Below are positions 36,485 through 49,407 of a stretch of 64,000 nucleotides of DNA, piece by piece (position 1 is the stretch's first letter; each line of letters starts with the position of its first letter). The stretch lies in the NCBI GenBank assembly GCA_036250195.1, contig JAVHZZ010000008.1, positions 10,228,934-10,292,933 of the forward strand, written 5' to 3'. This DNA is from Mixophyes australis. Its lineage: Eukaryota; Chordata; Amphibia; Anura; Limnodynastidae. The notes under the pieces were generated by a model. It saw nothing but the letters and a program-made list of their open reading frames with translations, ran no database searches and was not told the DNA's origin. Made by a program: the position numbers and the translations under genes.

Positions 36485-39334
36485 CAAGCCGTGAGGGCGC
36501 AACTTACCAAGTCACTAGGAATTTTTTTCATCTTTTGAAGCACGAGGCACTTTCTGCCTCGTGTTTTTCTGATGCCATTATTTCCTAGGGAGTTGGCTTC
36601 ACGCTGGTTCAGGGCACAAGATGGCGGCCTCTGCTTTGCGCAAGTGATGGATCCCGTTTAACATGAGATCACTGGCATCTTATGTCCTGTTTATTTATGT
36701 TGGTCACATCGTCTTCTCCATGACTAAACCGCCTGTAAAAATGCAACTGTCATTAGAAATCACTGAACTCTGACGAGCCCCTGCCCAATGGCAGCGCGGG
36801 CACCGTTCAGATAACAACGCACCATGCTTGATGCGCAGCATGTGGACAGCGTGAAATATATGGCGCTCCCTCATGACTTGCAGACTTTTATATTGTGGAA
36901 TGTTGCAAAGTGTCTATATACTATATAATCCACCGGATTCTAGAAGTAATGGCTTTCATTGTTTTATTATGCCATTATCCCTCAGTAAGTGGATTTTATC
37001 AAACAATTTTAGCTATAAAAACACAGATCTAATTGGGTAACAAAATTCATCCCATTGCACCCTGCATACATTTGTAATTGCACATTAGCGATCCTATTAA
37101 AATGTCTTTGGCATTTACGCCAGACTGCAGATCAATACAAATCAGATAGATTGGAAATGTAGAAAATGATGGAAAAATACCAGGGTAAAAGATCCACCCC
37201 CGTCACCCGCTGCATCACGTACAATTAGGAACGTTATCAGCTGAACACATTTCACTGGGACTGACAGCAATGTTTCTCCTCCTCGGGAGAAGATCCTCTG
37301 AGAAAATATTGCAGACAGTGTTTACCCAGCATCGCTAACCTCTAGTGCACTTCCATGTGATAGATTGCTGTATCCACTGGTGTTCGGAAAGGCTGCCGCT
37401 CATTACACATGTAGACCATTATGTGTTCAAGCAATGATTTCCAGGCCACAGCAACTTCTTCAGTGATGCGGTACCCTAAGTATCAATGGGTGATCAGGTG
37501 GCCCTTTGCGCAGGCATGGGTAAAGCTATGTACCCGTTCGCGCTTTTGCACGTGCCTGTGGTCTGGTGCGCGGTTTCTGCTGCTGGAATGCAGCTAATAA
37601 TCGGGATCACTGGTCATTATAGGGAATAGAATGTAGACATACTGTAAGGGCTGCTACACATGAGCATTGCCATCATATTTGTTGTTCATTTAGCAGAGCG
37701 TTAGAAGTGTGTTTCCAAAGCCTCGCTACGTCATAGGGGCGTATGTAAGACGCACCGCATAATATAAAAGATAGTTTTTAATCCTCCTCGCATTGATAAG
37801 GATTGAACGATCTTTCATATTTATCAAAAAAACTTCAGCAGGGACAGCAGTCACATTAAACTGCTGTCCCTGTGGAGTTTATCACTTACCTGTTCTCTGC
37901 TTCTTCAGTGCGAAGAGAACGGTGTTGACTGCATCTTCTTGCAAATCCTAGTGCGCGTGCTTCGACCGATAGTATGCGCACAGAGAGCCATTGTTGTGCG
38001 ACTGACTGACCGTGAGTCATGTGACAGGGAGGGATCACATGATCCGTCCACACATGCGCTGTGCAGCTCTGCTCTTCAGTCAAATTTTACAATTGCAAAA
38101 ATGTACGCCAGCTTCAGCATTAACATGGAAAAAAAAGAGAACATTTTTAATTTTCGTATATTGATAAATAGCGTTACTGAGCAGTCCCCATAAACTTTTA
38201 CGGGGACTGCTCAGTAAAATGAAGACAGATGCAAATCAGCAGATATGTAGGATATCTGCTGCGATGCAATGATCATAAATCTCAATTTTGCGGCTAGCAA
38301 AGGATTTATGTTCGATAAATAGACCCCGTAGTGCGCTATGTACTTAATGAGTGATATAATAGAACTACGTTGTAATGCGCCAAGTGGTAACGCTCCTAAA
38401 TGCTGCAGGCAACGCGGAAACCAACACAAGACAAAAGACAACCATCAACTGTGTACAGATACATTCACTAAGATTAATGTTTGACTATCAGAGTTAAGGC
38501 GCGTTTAATAGGGTTGAATATGTAAAACTAACACTGAAGATTGGTGCTTGGAGGTGCTGTGTTGTTTTTTTTTATTTTATTTTTTTATCATGTTGTTATC
38601 TGTCAAACACGCTAAGAGAAACCTGCAGTGAACAGTAGAATTTGGAAATATGTCCACACTAAACTTCCTTTTAATAAGAATGATTCGGATGATCGTTCTT
38701 TATCTCGAGTATATCAGCAAGAGAAGTGACCGAGATCTCTCGCCTCCAAGGTTAATGGTACTTGGGATAGGAAAAGCCCCCAGTCTTCTTCTTTAAGAAT
38801 ATTATCACAACTCTGTAGTCACGAATTCAAACCTTTTACAATCCGTCTCAGTCTGAGTCACCCCGTTCCCTGAGGCCTCCAGATTAGAGCGGTCTGCAGA
38901 GCTTCGACACAGCTACACAGGCGAGGTGAGAAAAGGTGGGGTGGGATCGTGGAAGACACCCCGTGGGGCTATGTCTCTCTGTATTTGTTGTGACGGAACT
39001 GATTTACTTATCAGAAGATTGTATTCATTGTGATAGGGTGACTTCTATACAGGGCAATCACATGAGACACCGTTGGAAACGCTAAATGACATTCGCTTTT
39101 ACCACATAATCACTATATAGACAAACAGTGAGGTTCTTAGAAATGTTAACAAAACAAAACCCTATTGTGACATCACACAGCTGCTTCTACACCCACCACG
39201 TCTGCTCTTACACCGCTGTTTGCAGTGTGTTAAGAGCGGACGCTCTTACACTCTTACGCCCATCCGCAGGATGGGCGCATTTGGGGTGTTTTGCAGGCAT
39301 ATCCATCGAGTCACAGTTGTATTTTTCAGATTTC
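36485..39334. other. PDE4 intron 1 stretch with small hairpins
   Basis: Perfect inverted repeats: 'cacgaggca' near 36540-36563; 'cagggacagcag' 37839-37850 with 37861-37872; 'ttactgagcagtcccc' 38174-38189 with 38202-38217; 'agcagatat' 38238-38246 with 38252-38260. No coding or RNA gene recognised. Confidence 0.5.
38174..38217. repeat. 16-bp perfect inverted repeat with 12-base loop
   Basis: The arms TTACTGAGCAGTCCCC and GGGGACTGCTCAGTAA would form a strong hairpin. It could be the centre of a palindromic transposon; nothing shows that it is a microRNA precursor. Confidence 0.7.
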
Positions 39335-39343
39335 ACTTTGTGG

Positions 39344-39950
39344 CATACTTGCCAACTTTTCCTTGTTGACTTCAGGGAGATCCCGGGAGAGGTGGGCGTG
39401 CGGGGGCGGGGCTTGACAAATCACATCATTTTGGCCTCACCCCCTAAAATGATTGTCACAATTTGGCCAATTACAACAGGGGGTGGGGCTAAGATGAAAC
39501 AATATTTGCGTCATTAAGCCCTGTTCCCACCACTTATCTATTGCGGGGCGAGAACCGGAAGGTTGCTCTGCTCTCCCGGGAGCCCGGGAGGTATCCCAGA
39601 AATGTGGGAGTCTCCCGGTCACTCAAGGAGAGTAGGCAGCTATGCGTTAAATAAAAGCAGCTAATGAATCTCTCGAGACTGAAGTGTCTTTTACATTTCT
39701 GTCTCCATTACTGAAGTCATGTTGTCTTACCTGTCAGTCTTGGTCTCCATGAAAATAGCCACCTCCATAGGCATCAATACATGGACATAGGGCACAATTT
39801 CTGAACTGTGTCATCATGCCACAGATGGTGATGCCAACCACGTCTTGTACTGGCTCAGCATCAGGGAGAATGCCAGACTCTTCAGGGAGTGAGGGAGATC
39901 ACCCCTATTTCAGGGAGTCTCCCTGACATTCAGGGAGAGTAGGCAAGTAT
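39344..39950. mobile_element. ~610-bp non-autonomous DNA element, copy 2
   Basis: It starts CATACTTGCCAACTTTTCCT and ends GGGAGAGTAGGCAAGTAT. It is flanked by a perfect 9-bp direct repeat ACTTTGTGG (39335-39343 and 39951-39959). It differs from copy 1 by scattered substitutions and a 12-bp deletion in 'cagtctt...ggtctcc' near 39740. Confidence 0.85.
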
Positions 39951-39959
39951 ACTTTGTGG

Positions 39960-40622
39960 GCACAATATTAAGGCCTCAACCCTATTATTTCCTTTTTATT
40001 TATATGATTATATTATAATATTCCTTTATCGCATACCTCCAATTTAGGCGGACAATCCTTAATCTAGGTGACTGTCCTGAAAGGCAGGACTTTTTTGCCA
40101 AATGCACCCGCAATGCAAAAGCAAATTTAGGGGAGGGGAATATTAGTGCTTCAGCATCCCTAGGTACATTATTTGGTATAGCCCTTTAGTTTCCATGATG
40201 CTGATATGTCAACTTGGAGAGCTCATCATTTCGTACAGTTACCATTGTTTGACTTCTCTCCCCCTTAATCCTTATATCTCCTATCAGTCTTATTGAGAGT
40301 AACGGTAAGGGAGAGTTGGATGCGTTTGTACGTAGGTAAAGACACACAAAAGAAAAAGCACACTTGCGTCTGTATGTAGATTTAGACACATCTTGGAAAC
40401 AATTCAAGAGGGCAGTACTAATAAGGAATAATGTAATAATAACACTTTAAATACATTATGTTGTGTAGTAATAGGGTAATTCTGACAGATATACAAGATA
40501 ATAAAGTATTCGTAAGAGTAAAAGCTGCATTTAGCATATATAAACAAAATACACATCCATTGTTTACCCTTAAAAAATCCAATGCAAATCGTCTTTCCTG
40601 AGCAGTAGGAGAATCACCATTC
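39960..40622. other. PDE4 intron 1 stretch
   Basis: 'gcggacaatcct' and 'gactgtcctgaaaggcagga' (40057-40090) resemble the 'gggacagtcc' elements. Otherwise unassigned. Confidence 0.4.
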
Positions 40623-40971
40623 ACATCACCATTTATTTATATATAGCGCCACTGATTCCGCAGCGCTGTACAGAGAAATCGCTCACATCAGTCCCTGCCC
40701 CATTGGAGCTTACAGTCTAAATTCCCTGACATACACACACACTCACACACACAGACAGACAGACACTAGGGTCAATTTTGATTGCAGCCAATTAACCTAC
40801 TAGTATGTTTTTTGAAGTGTGGGAGGAAACCGGAGCACCCAGAGTAAACCCATGCAAACATGGGGAGAACATACAAACTCCACACAGATAAGGCAATGGT
40901 GGGGAATTGAACTCGTGACCCCAGCGCTGTGAGGCAGAAGTGCTAACCACTACGCCACTGTACTGCCCAAC
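40623..40971 (-). mobile_element. tRNA-like SINE (family A), full length
   Basis: The reverse complement runs from 'gggcagtacagtggcgtagt' through 'gggtcacgagttcaattccc' to 'agcgctgcggaatcagtggc' and an 'ataaatggtgatg' tail. Confidence 0.9.
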
Positions 40972-43702
40972 AGAATGCACATCCCTATTTAAAAATAGGG
41001 ACGTTTACTCGGACAAGTCTTGAAAACATGAAGCCGTCACTGTAAAGTAAGGACAGTTGACAGCTACACTAATATCATGTACAGATAGGTAGGTGTGAGG
41101 TACTTCTCAGAACTTTGAGCTAAGATCTGGATAATGGAGAAAGCAATTTCCTAAACTTCTTGTCAGTAACTATTAACACCGCAGGGAGCTTATCTGTTTC
41201 TCCAATGGCTGATAACAATGGACAGTAGCTTGCAGATTACAAGTGACATGAAATGTCAGTGACCTTGGAACCTCTACCTGTCTGAAGTTTACAAGATGCC
41301 CATTTCCATCAAGTCACGTTGGATTTTTACATATATGGGCCCTTTAAATTCGATCCCCTGTTCACCTTAAGCAAACTGAATGCACGGCGTGTAGTGTTTA
41401 ATTGCTTAATTAAGGTATGTGATGATGTGGAAAACATGACAGCCGTACACAATATAATCTATTAATACACTCTCTCTGTTTATCACACTTGCTCTGGGAG
41501 ATTGAGCGGCTGGCTGCGCGGTGTACGTCAACCTGTGCTGTAGCTGTCATCTCAGTGCTGCTGGCAGCCATTTTGTGGACTTGAACCAATGTTCATAAAA
41601 ATGGGGACTGTAAATTCATTTGGGACTAGGGACTTTACGGAAGCTTAAGGCACTTGGCAACAAATATTCACGAAGATGCAGCCTATCAAACCCCATGCTT
41701 AATTCCACTGTGAAGTCTCTAGTTCCTAGTGAATTCATGCAGAATACCGGCTCAACTCACAAAATGGCCGCCACCACAGTGCGCAAGCGAGATCAACCTG
41801 TAATTGACAAGTGGACTATGTATATATCTGTGGCTCAGTCATCTTTTTTCATATTGGCCTGTCTGCCTGCCGCTTCCTCTCGCACAGTAGGCCTAAAGAC
41901 ATTTTATTTGCACTTGTTGTTTAACTGTTGGCTTTGGCTCCATGCAGAATATGTGACAATAATTTTGGCCTCTTTCCCAGTTGCAGGAGTGAGTCATGGA
42001 CTATAAAATTAATGATACAAGGCTCCATTTATCAATGCTCTTCTGAACATCTCTGCGTGAGCCTAAAATTCAGAACGCTCTTCTTTGCAGATAGCTTCTC
42101 CACAATACCAAACATCGCCTCCAATTTCACATGCCGAAATTAGTTTTTTCCCAATTGTGAGCTTAAATCCTGTTGATATTTATTGCAGTTTATTAAGATA
42201 ATCAAGAAGAATAAGAGCTGGTTGACATAAATGGCAGATTCACGTTGCGATAAAAGATTATATTAGTTTTCTAAGCATTGTTGGCATTTATCTCGCTTTC
42301 AGGAACATTTGTTGCAGGCGTTTTCTTTAACCGCCCGTCAAGTTTATTGTTTAATGTAATTTCAATTTTTTAATAAGATTTGTCTCATTGACTTAATTTG
42401 ATAGACTGCTTTGTTTAACTGGAGCCAAGTTAAATTGTTGTGCATAATTATAATATCAATGAATCGCTATAAAGCGTAGAAATTTTGCCCTCAGATCTCT
42501 GGCATGTGGAGGGGATTTGCCACTTTTGAGTGGAAAAGGTTTCTGCTCACAATGATGCACAGCTGGCCGCAAATTGCTCGTAAATTACTCTTAGGAAAAG
42601 TGCTGCATACACAAAAATTGCGTATTTTAGACCATATGCAGTGCCGTACCCATATCGAGATGTGCCTACATTCGATAGATCTCTACAGTCCTTACAGGAC
42701 GATTTATTTAACCATGAAAGCTCTATTGCCGGGGAAAACACTTTGCAGTATTACCACTAGCGATAATGCTGTGTTACGCTCTAGGAATCCTATTTAGTTT
42801 TGCTCCGCGTCTTTAGCCACCGCTGTGATTGCCATCAACCGTTTTCTCCCTCCTTTAGAGATTGACACCTTGCGGTAGGGTACCTATTATTGTCCATTCT
42901 GTGGTTTTATATATTTTTAAACATTTTATTTTAAGAAGTGGCATTGAAAGCCCAAATCTGGGTCTCCACAAAGCAGCAAAGTATTGCTCAGTGGCCCTGG
43001 AAATATTTTATTTTAATATACATTGCGGTGATGAAAGATATTTTATAAAAAATCATCTTTTCCCCCTGAGGAAGACGCCTATTGATAAAACGGTCCCTTA
43101 GTGACTAATAATCTGCAAATTATAAGTACTGTACAAAAAGTAGAGGGGTCATCTATAAAGAGGAATTTTGATAGACGATCAATACATTACATATTTGATC
43201 TAAATAAGTAGTGTTTCAGTATATTGTTCCTTCCATATAGGAGAGGCCTGTGGGGCAATTGCCCTTTTGGTGTCAGCAGTGGGATGAATGGGAATACCGT
43301 TAACAAGGTAATAAAGAAGAGGCAGCACAGTCCATTAACCCTTAAGCTGCCCTGTCAGAAATATAGAGTTGGAGTCAGGCATGTTCAAGCCTTCTGTTAA
43401 GAAAGGGTTAAACACACCCCAGGAAATTTCCTCTGTGCATCAGGACCGTCTGTTGCTTCACGATAATGACAGGCAATTAAATCCACTGTCGTTATTCAGT
43501 GGTTGAAAAACTGGATTTCTAGCACTGTTGTCTCTAAGGCTCAAGCATGTTTTTCTCCTCCAGCAGAGTCGAGTCCCTGACAACCGCGTATCCCTGATAG
43601 CCCTCAGTGCAAGTGGAGCTTCCCTGAGGTACCCAGGCTAGTGTTCTCCTGACAATCCAGCAAGCTGAAAGCAGCTGAGCGAGATAGGTGGCCGACGTAG
43701 CT
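40972..43702. other. PDE4 intron 1 stretch
   Basis: 40981-41075 ('cctatttaaaaatagggacg', 'gacaagtcttgaaaaca') matches in inverse 44628-44675. 41545-41785 carries old-repeat phrases ('aaaatggccgcc'). 43041-43090 ('cccctgaggaagacgcct') looks like a LINE-tail fragment. No exon recognised. Confidence 0.4.
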
Positions 43703-43856
43703 GGGGGTAGATTTACTAAACGCTTCTCAAAAAGGAAAATTGGATGTGTTGCTCACAGCTGCCAATCAGATTCTAGCTATCATTTATCTACTGCACTGTA
43801 GAGAATGAGAACTAGAATCTGATTGGTTGCTGTAGGCGTTTTGTAAATCTACATCC
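43703..43856. repeat. Palindromic CCAAT-bearing MITE (family 1)
   Basis: Ends GGGGGTAGATTTACTAAACG and TTTTGTAAATCTACATCC. Arms hold 'tgccaatcagattctagcta' and 'ctagaatctgattggttgct'. Confidence 0.83.
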
Positions 43857-44845
43857 AGGGGTGTAATAAGCGGAGTAGAAAAAATGGTTCTATTTGAGCG
43901 CCTCTGTTTTTACCAGAAGGACAGTGATTTACTCTTCTCACCATCACTATCCCTATGTATAGCAAAATATGAACTGTAACATAGCAAAATAAAAGGGTTA
44001 TATGGTTTTAAAGTCCTCTAGGGTACGAAGTGGTCTTATTCTTGCTCTCTATCCGCTTTGTACACATTATGCAGGGTCTGGAGCAGTCCTGGACCGCTTG
44101 GGTGCAATAGGTTTGTGTCAGAGAAGCAATCTCTTGTTTGTATCAATCGTTCTGCTCGCTGGACTCTAGCTCTTTAAAAATGAAAGACTGACACTGAAGT
44201 ATTTTAAACAATGGCAAGTTGAAGAAGGTCACGTCGACTTCTTCCTCACAATGGGTATTGAGTTGATTGGATAATGAAATACGCCAGAGTTTTAGCGGCC
44301 CTGTCACAGTGGGCCGATGGCAGAGCACAGACGACTCCTCATAAGGTTCAAGTTGCAATTTTCCTCCTGTAATGATTAGGTGTTTTCTGCATCGTGCACT
44401 GTTGACCCGTTTTCTAATAAATAATTTAGCCCATTCTGTGTTTTTTTATTTATGAAAGTAATGGATCACTTGACTTTTACAGGGATTGGAATAAAAAGAA
44501 AATATTAAGTGTTATTTGCTTTAATGTCTGTCCAGGATCTTGTTGTGCGTTTCATTTAGTGTGTGGTTGGGAACAAGTGCGTTCTAGGATGTTATCGCGT
44601 TGCTTAAAGCATAGATTTTCCTAAAACCAGGTTTTCAAGACTTGTCCATGAAAATGTCCCTATTTTTCAATATTGACTTCGAATACAATAAAATCCCTCT
44701 CTTTATGCATTCTAGATGCCATTCATCCCATCTATTCTCATGTCCTTGGCTTTATAAGTTATTTATTGTGGCATATTTAAAATGCAATAAAAGTTGTTAT
44801 ACTCAAATTCAGTAACCACGGTCATGGGTAATCATATATATATAT
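43857..44845. other. PDE4 intron 1 stretch without recognised features
   Basis: Nothing seen beyond the inverted match to 40981-41075 noted there. Confidence 0.4.
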
Positions 44846-45042
44846 GGGCAGCACTGTGGCTTAGTGGTTAGCACTTCTGTCTCGCAGCACTGGGGTCATG
44901 AGTTCGATTCTCGACCATGGCCTTAACTGTGTGGAGTATGTATGTTCTCCCCGTGTCTGCGTGGGTTTCCTCCGGGTGCTCTGGTTTCCTCCCACACTCC
45001 AAAAACATACTAGTAGGTTAATTGGCTGCTAACAAATTGACC

Positions 45043-45087
<45 letters not shown>

Positions 45088-45192
45088 GGGAATTTAGATT
45101 GTAAGCCCCAATGGGGCAGGGACTGATGTGAGTGAGTTCTCTCTACAGCGCTGCGGAATCAGTGGCGCTGTATAAATGGCTGATGATGATGA
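44846..45192 (+). mobile_element. tRNA-like SINE (family A), full length with internal (TG)n
   Basis: It starts 'gggcagcactgtggcttagt', has box-B-like 'gagttcgattctcg', an internal TG run at 45046-45085, and ends 'agtggcgctgtataaatggc' with TGATGATGATG. It is one of the best-preserved copies. Confidence 0.92.
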
Positions 45193-45193
45193 G

Positions 45194-45197
45194 ATAG

Positions 45198-45231
<34 letters not shown>

Positions 45232-45250
45232 TATATATATATATTATTTA
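45194..45250. repeat. (AT)n/(TG)n microsatellite at SINE 3' end
   Basis: TA run, a short TG run, then TA again, directly after the SINE tail. Confidence 0.9.
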
Positions 45251-45918
45251 TATTCATACGTACATACATACATTCAGATGTGCCTACTCTCCTTAATTTT
45301 CTGGGAGGTTCTCGATTTGCGTCGTTAGGCTCCGCCCTCGCCGTACCCCATCCTGTCTCCTGTTGCTAGACCCAATTGCCGGCAGAGGTTACTTTTTTCA
45401 ATAGCATTGCTATAGGCGGCATTAACCCTTTAATAGGTGGAGCCCTTTTTGTTTTTGTTTCACCCTATCTCCCTCTAAAGTTTTTCGTCAGATCTACTTT
45501 TTTCTCTTTTCCGCCAACTAAGAACCACCTTGGGCTTCTGGTCTCTTACCATTTTTCCTTGGTGCCTGATCATCATCCAGTTCTGTCGCTAGAAGAGTCA
45601 TTCTGACACCTCATGAGCTGGGAGCTGTGATTGGGTGACCGCCCATCCATCCACTCACAGCACAAGCGAGGGCTGAGGTGTCGGAGTGCTTGAAATTACA
45701 TTTTTGATTTTCCTGCCAGCTCATGCAGGATCAAGGGAAGGGAAGGGAGGGGGGGGGGGTGAGTATCTCACAAATAGTTTTTGGGTTAAGTTCCAGTTTA
45801 GACAATTGGTAATGAGTCTCATTAACCGCTTGTCTGAACAAGCCCTTCAAAGTGTTGTTGACAAATGGTGTTTGAACTCTCTGGGGTCTAATCTACTTCC
45901 CTGCAGCTCTCTCTTGCG
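45251..45918. other. PDE4 intron 1 stretch
   Basis: 'gtgcctactctccttaattt' and 'ggctccgccctcg' (45280-45340) resemble the GC-rich 'catacttgcc' repeats. A G-rich run sits at 45738-45759. Nothing else recognised. Confidence 0.4.
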
Positions 45919-46062
45919 CATGTAGCACACAGATCTGTAGCTTTATTTTTACACTGCAATTTAGAGTTGAGCCCACTCTCAACTCTAAATCTGTCCACAC
46001 ATTTTAAATTTGCCCCTTCTGCAGTACAAAATGGCTTTACCAAGGTGCAGATTTGCTAATTT
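45919..46062. repeat. MITE family 2, partial
   Basis: 'catgtagcacacagatctgt', 'tttttacactgcaatttaga', 'ttttaaatttgcccctt' and 'atggctttaccaaggtg' match the right half of the family. Confidence 0.7.
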
Positions 46063-48329
46063 TTTGCTTGTGCAACATCTTATGTCATCAACATCCCACT
46101 AGTGCTGATAATTGATAACCTATCAGGATTTTCACTAATCGACCTAGTTCCACTTGTTTGCTGCAAGGTCATTAAACCGATAGAAGTCTGTATATTCGCA
46201 CACAACATAAGTTATATCATTTGTTGTCTGGGAAGTCAGGTTTCTGCATGAGACCAGCCTAAATGAATTATGTCGCTATTAGCAATTCCTTGTCTTGTGC
46301 TTCTTTGATCCTAGTTTTTCATGTCCCTCTTGGATTGCTGGAGATATTTAACTCCTTATTTGCAATGCTCTCATGGCCGTGGCTGAATGCATCGTTGTAA
46401 GAAAGAAAGCACCAACCTGTCTAATAATATAAGTAGAGTTGTTCACAGCCACAAATTAGGTATATAATATATATTAAAATGAATGATAAAATAGTTAAAC
46501 TGAATGGACATAGCTATAGAAATAGCAGAGACAGAATAAAAATGGGGATTATTACCATACATGAATTGTTTATTATAGCAGACCATATAGTTTTAGTTAG
46601 TTAATGGGGGTCTTATTAAGTGTCCCATCCTCTTCACCCTGATGTTGGTTACAAAGTTAATAATACCATACTTTCGAAAACTGATCAAAGCCAAAGAGTA
46701 ACACGATTGAAAAATAACCTGCCTCACGCGTTTTACGGCTAATCAGGCATTCAGGCCAATAACTTCATATCGCAGCCACTAGACTTAAATATGTTCAGAA
46801 ATTATAATTTTTATTACCTTGGGAGCTGTGATATAATGCCCACCTGAGATATGTGATTGATTTGAGATTGAATCTATGTTATTATATGTAATATGTTTGG
46901 AATATAACCCCTCTATTTAACAGTGCTGCATAATGCCTGGCCTTTATAAGTATAATGAAATGGCTGCAATGACTGTACTGCTCTAAACCTATTGTGCCAC
47001 ACTCTGCATTAATCAGACAGCAGTTTATTCATTGATCAAACGTGACAGGAAATGTGGGACACACTTTCACAGAAATATGGCAGTGTGGAGCCTGAGCGAT
47101 TTTCAGTGTCAATAGATTTTATTCTGACATTCAAAGATAAACAATTGATAATAGTTCATCAGTAGCAATGCTACTGAAAATGTCTGTCTGATATGGGGAA
47201 TTGCCAGTTTATATTTTCCAGTATTCCAGAGATGGTGCCATTTGAACTACTTTGGTTAAAAAAAAAAAAAAAAAATGAAATGTATTTTTATTTAACATAT
47301 TAACACAATATATTATAGTCAGTTAAGACAAATATTTAACTAGTTATTAATATGTATTCAATAAACATATTTTATCTTTATTAATAGAGTAAAATTGGTC
47401 CTAATCCTCTTACTACATAAATACACTAATAAACATAATTCTGTTAAATAAGGTACAATTGGTTTCCTTATATAAATGTACATTTTCAGCTCTTGTTAGT
47501 CTCTCCAAAGAACATTTTAATCATTTGTTTATACAATGTAGCACATGCCTAAGCAAGATTTTATTTGTAGAGCTGGAGCGCCCTCTACTGGCTGCTGGTT
47601 GAATACAATTGTACTGTGCAACAATAATTCATAGGTGACAAATAATTATATTATTTGTTTGGTGTTTATTTTACTTTCACTTATGAACTATCAATATGCA
47701 CTGCACTTTGTAGCATTATTACAGTAGAAGTATGGTTTTGTATATTTGCTATAGCATTGATTTATGTAGGTGCATACATTTGTTTTTGTAATTAGTGCAG
47801 TCTTCCCCTTTGAATGTGTAATATCTGCATATATAACACATTCATCGTCACTTCCGTAACCCACAAGAGACCACGCCCAGCTATTATTACACATTCTGAG
47901 ACCTCTTGTCTACTTCAGCTGCTGTCATTGGAGGTAACTTATGTATCACAAAACCTAGGATGCAAAATACAACTTGGTGGTGCTGTGAGACTTGATTTGC
48001 GCAGGTGCACCCAGGTTTTAAAATGACTTGGATTTTGCAGGAGCTCAGAGATGGAGTTCATTCTCTAATTCTTATAGAATCCTTCCTTCCATTTGCAGAG
48101 AAGCCATTGTTCTAGACGCACTTTGCCTGCTGTGACAAAAATAAATAAATTCAGACACATAAATGCACCACATATAATTGTCTCCTCTCCCATATGGTGA
48201 ATTTATGCCATAAATACTGGTAATCCGAGCAGTGTTTTAGGAGAAAAAAAGAAAACATTTTAATTTAATGAAAGGGCTTGTTTTGAAGTGGTCAGAGGTT
48301 AGACTTGTGGGCCTTACACTTTGTACACT
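46063..48329. other. PDE4 intron 1 stretch
   Basis: 46715-46765 ('ctcacgcgttttacggctaa', 'caggcattcaggc') looks like a LINE 3'-end fragment. An A17 run lies near 47259. Otherwise AT-rich unique sequence. Confidence 0.4.
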
Positions 48330-48500
48330 GGGGTAGATTTAGCAAACCTTCTAAAACAGGACAGGGGAGGTGTTGCCCATAGCAACCAATCAGATTCTAG
48401 GATTGTATACAATGTAGTAGATAAATGATAACTAGAATCTCTTTGGTTGCTATGGGCAACACCTCCACTTTCCCTTTAAAGAAGGTTTGATAAATCTACC
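48330..48500. repeat. Palindromic CCAAT-bearing MITE (family 1)
   Basis: Ends GGGGTAGATTTAGCAAACCT and AGGTTTGATAAATCTACCT. Arms hold 'catagcaaccaatcagattc' and 'gaatctctttggttgctatg'. Confidence 0.87.
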
Positions 48501-49407
48501 TCTGACACACAGGCCCTGCATCTATGAAAGTCCTTCTTATCATTAGACACATGTATAATTCTTGTAGTATGTGATACAGGGCTTACAGGTTACTTAGTAC
48601 TCTGATAAGGAGAAATTCTATTTTATAAAAAGTAGCTTTGGTTGGAATTCTAAGGGTTAAAATACAAGCTACGCCTCTACGTATCATCATTCAGCGGGTC
48701 CTCTTGTGGACCCTGATGGCACCGAGCTTTAATCTAGGGGTGTATTTTGCAAACTGCAGTGATAAATGTGATTGATTTATTTATTATTTTATTTATTTTT
48801 TTATCGTTGTTGTAATTTATCAATAAATCTTGCCAATGCAGCTGAGTGATACTCTAGTCAGGTCGTACAAGCCCACTGGAACTAAAAGCTCATACTTGGT
48901 CTGTCGGTTTCACTTGGTGATAAAAAAAAAAAATGTTTAAATAATAAAAAGTTACAATTTGTAAACATAAGCAAAAAAAATAATTCTCTACAGTTTTCTC
49001 CTGAGATAACAGAATGAGTGATTCAGAGAACGTTCCCTATTGAGGTGTTGTTCAGCGACGCAGTGACCTATGATGTGTATTTTGGCAGTCATAGATACAA
49101 TCGCAGTGTCATAATATAACCCTACAATACAGAAATATAATTGCACCTATGAGGAATAGCTCAGTAAGCAACATGCCTGAATATGTAACATATGTAAGGG
49201 GAGTCAGCTTATTAATGTCAATGCATAAATGTATTATTATCCTCCATAAATGATTCTGTATTACCAGTCTAATTACCTGCTTAAAGGTAATTCAATTAAC
49301 CCCTACATTACACTGATATCTAAGCAGTAAGCACATAACAAAACATTATAATTACTGTGTGTTACAGCTGTACAATGTCTGCTATATTCAACTATGTACA
49401 TGTCAGT
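48501..49407. other. PDE4 intron 1 stretch without recognised features
   Basis: AT-rich; nothing seen. Confidence 0.4.

Noticed and set aside
38174..38217. MicroRNA precursor
   Set aside because: The stem is only 16 bp with a 12-base loop, shorter than a usual precursor, and nothing else supports it.
44846..44930. tRNA gene suggested by A-box and B-box-like sequences
   Set aside because: The boxes are at the head of a multi-copy SINE and no complete cloverleaf or anticodon arm could be drawn.
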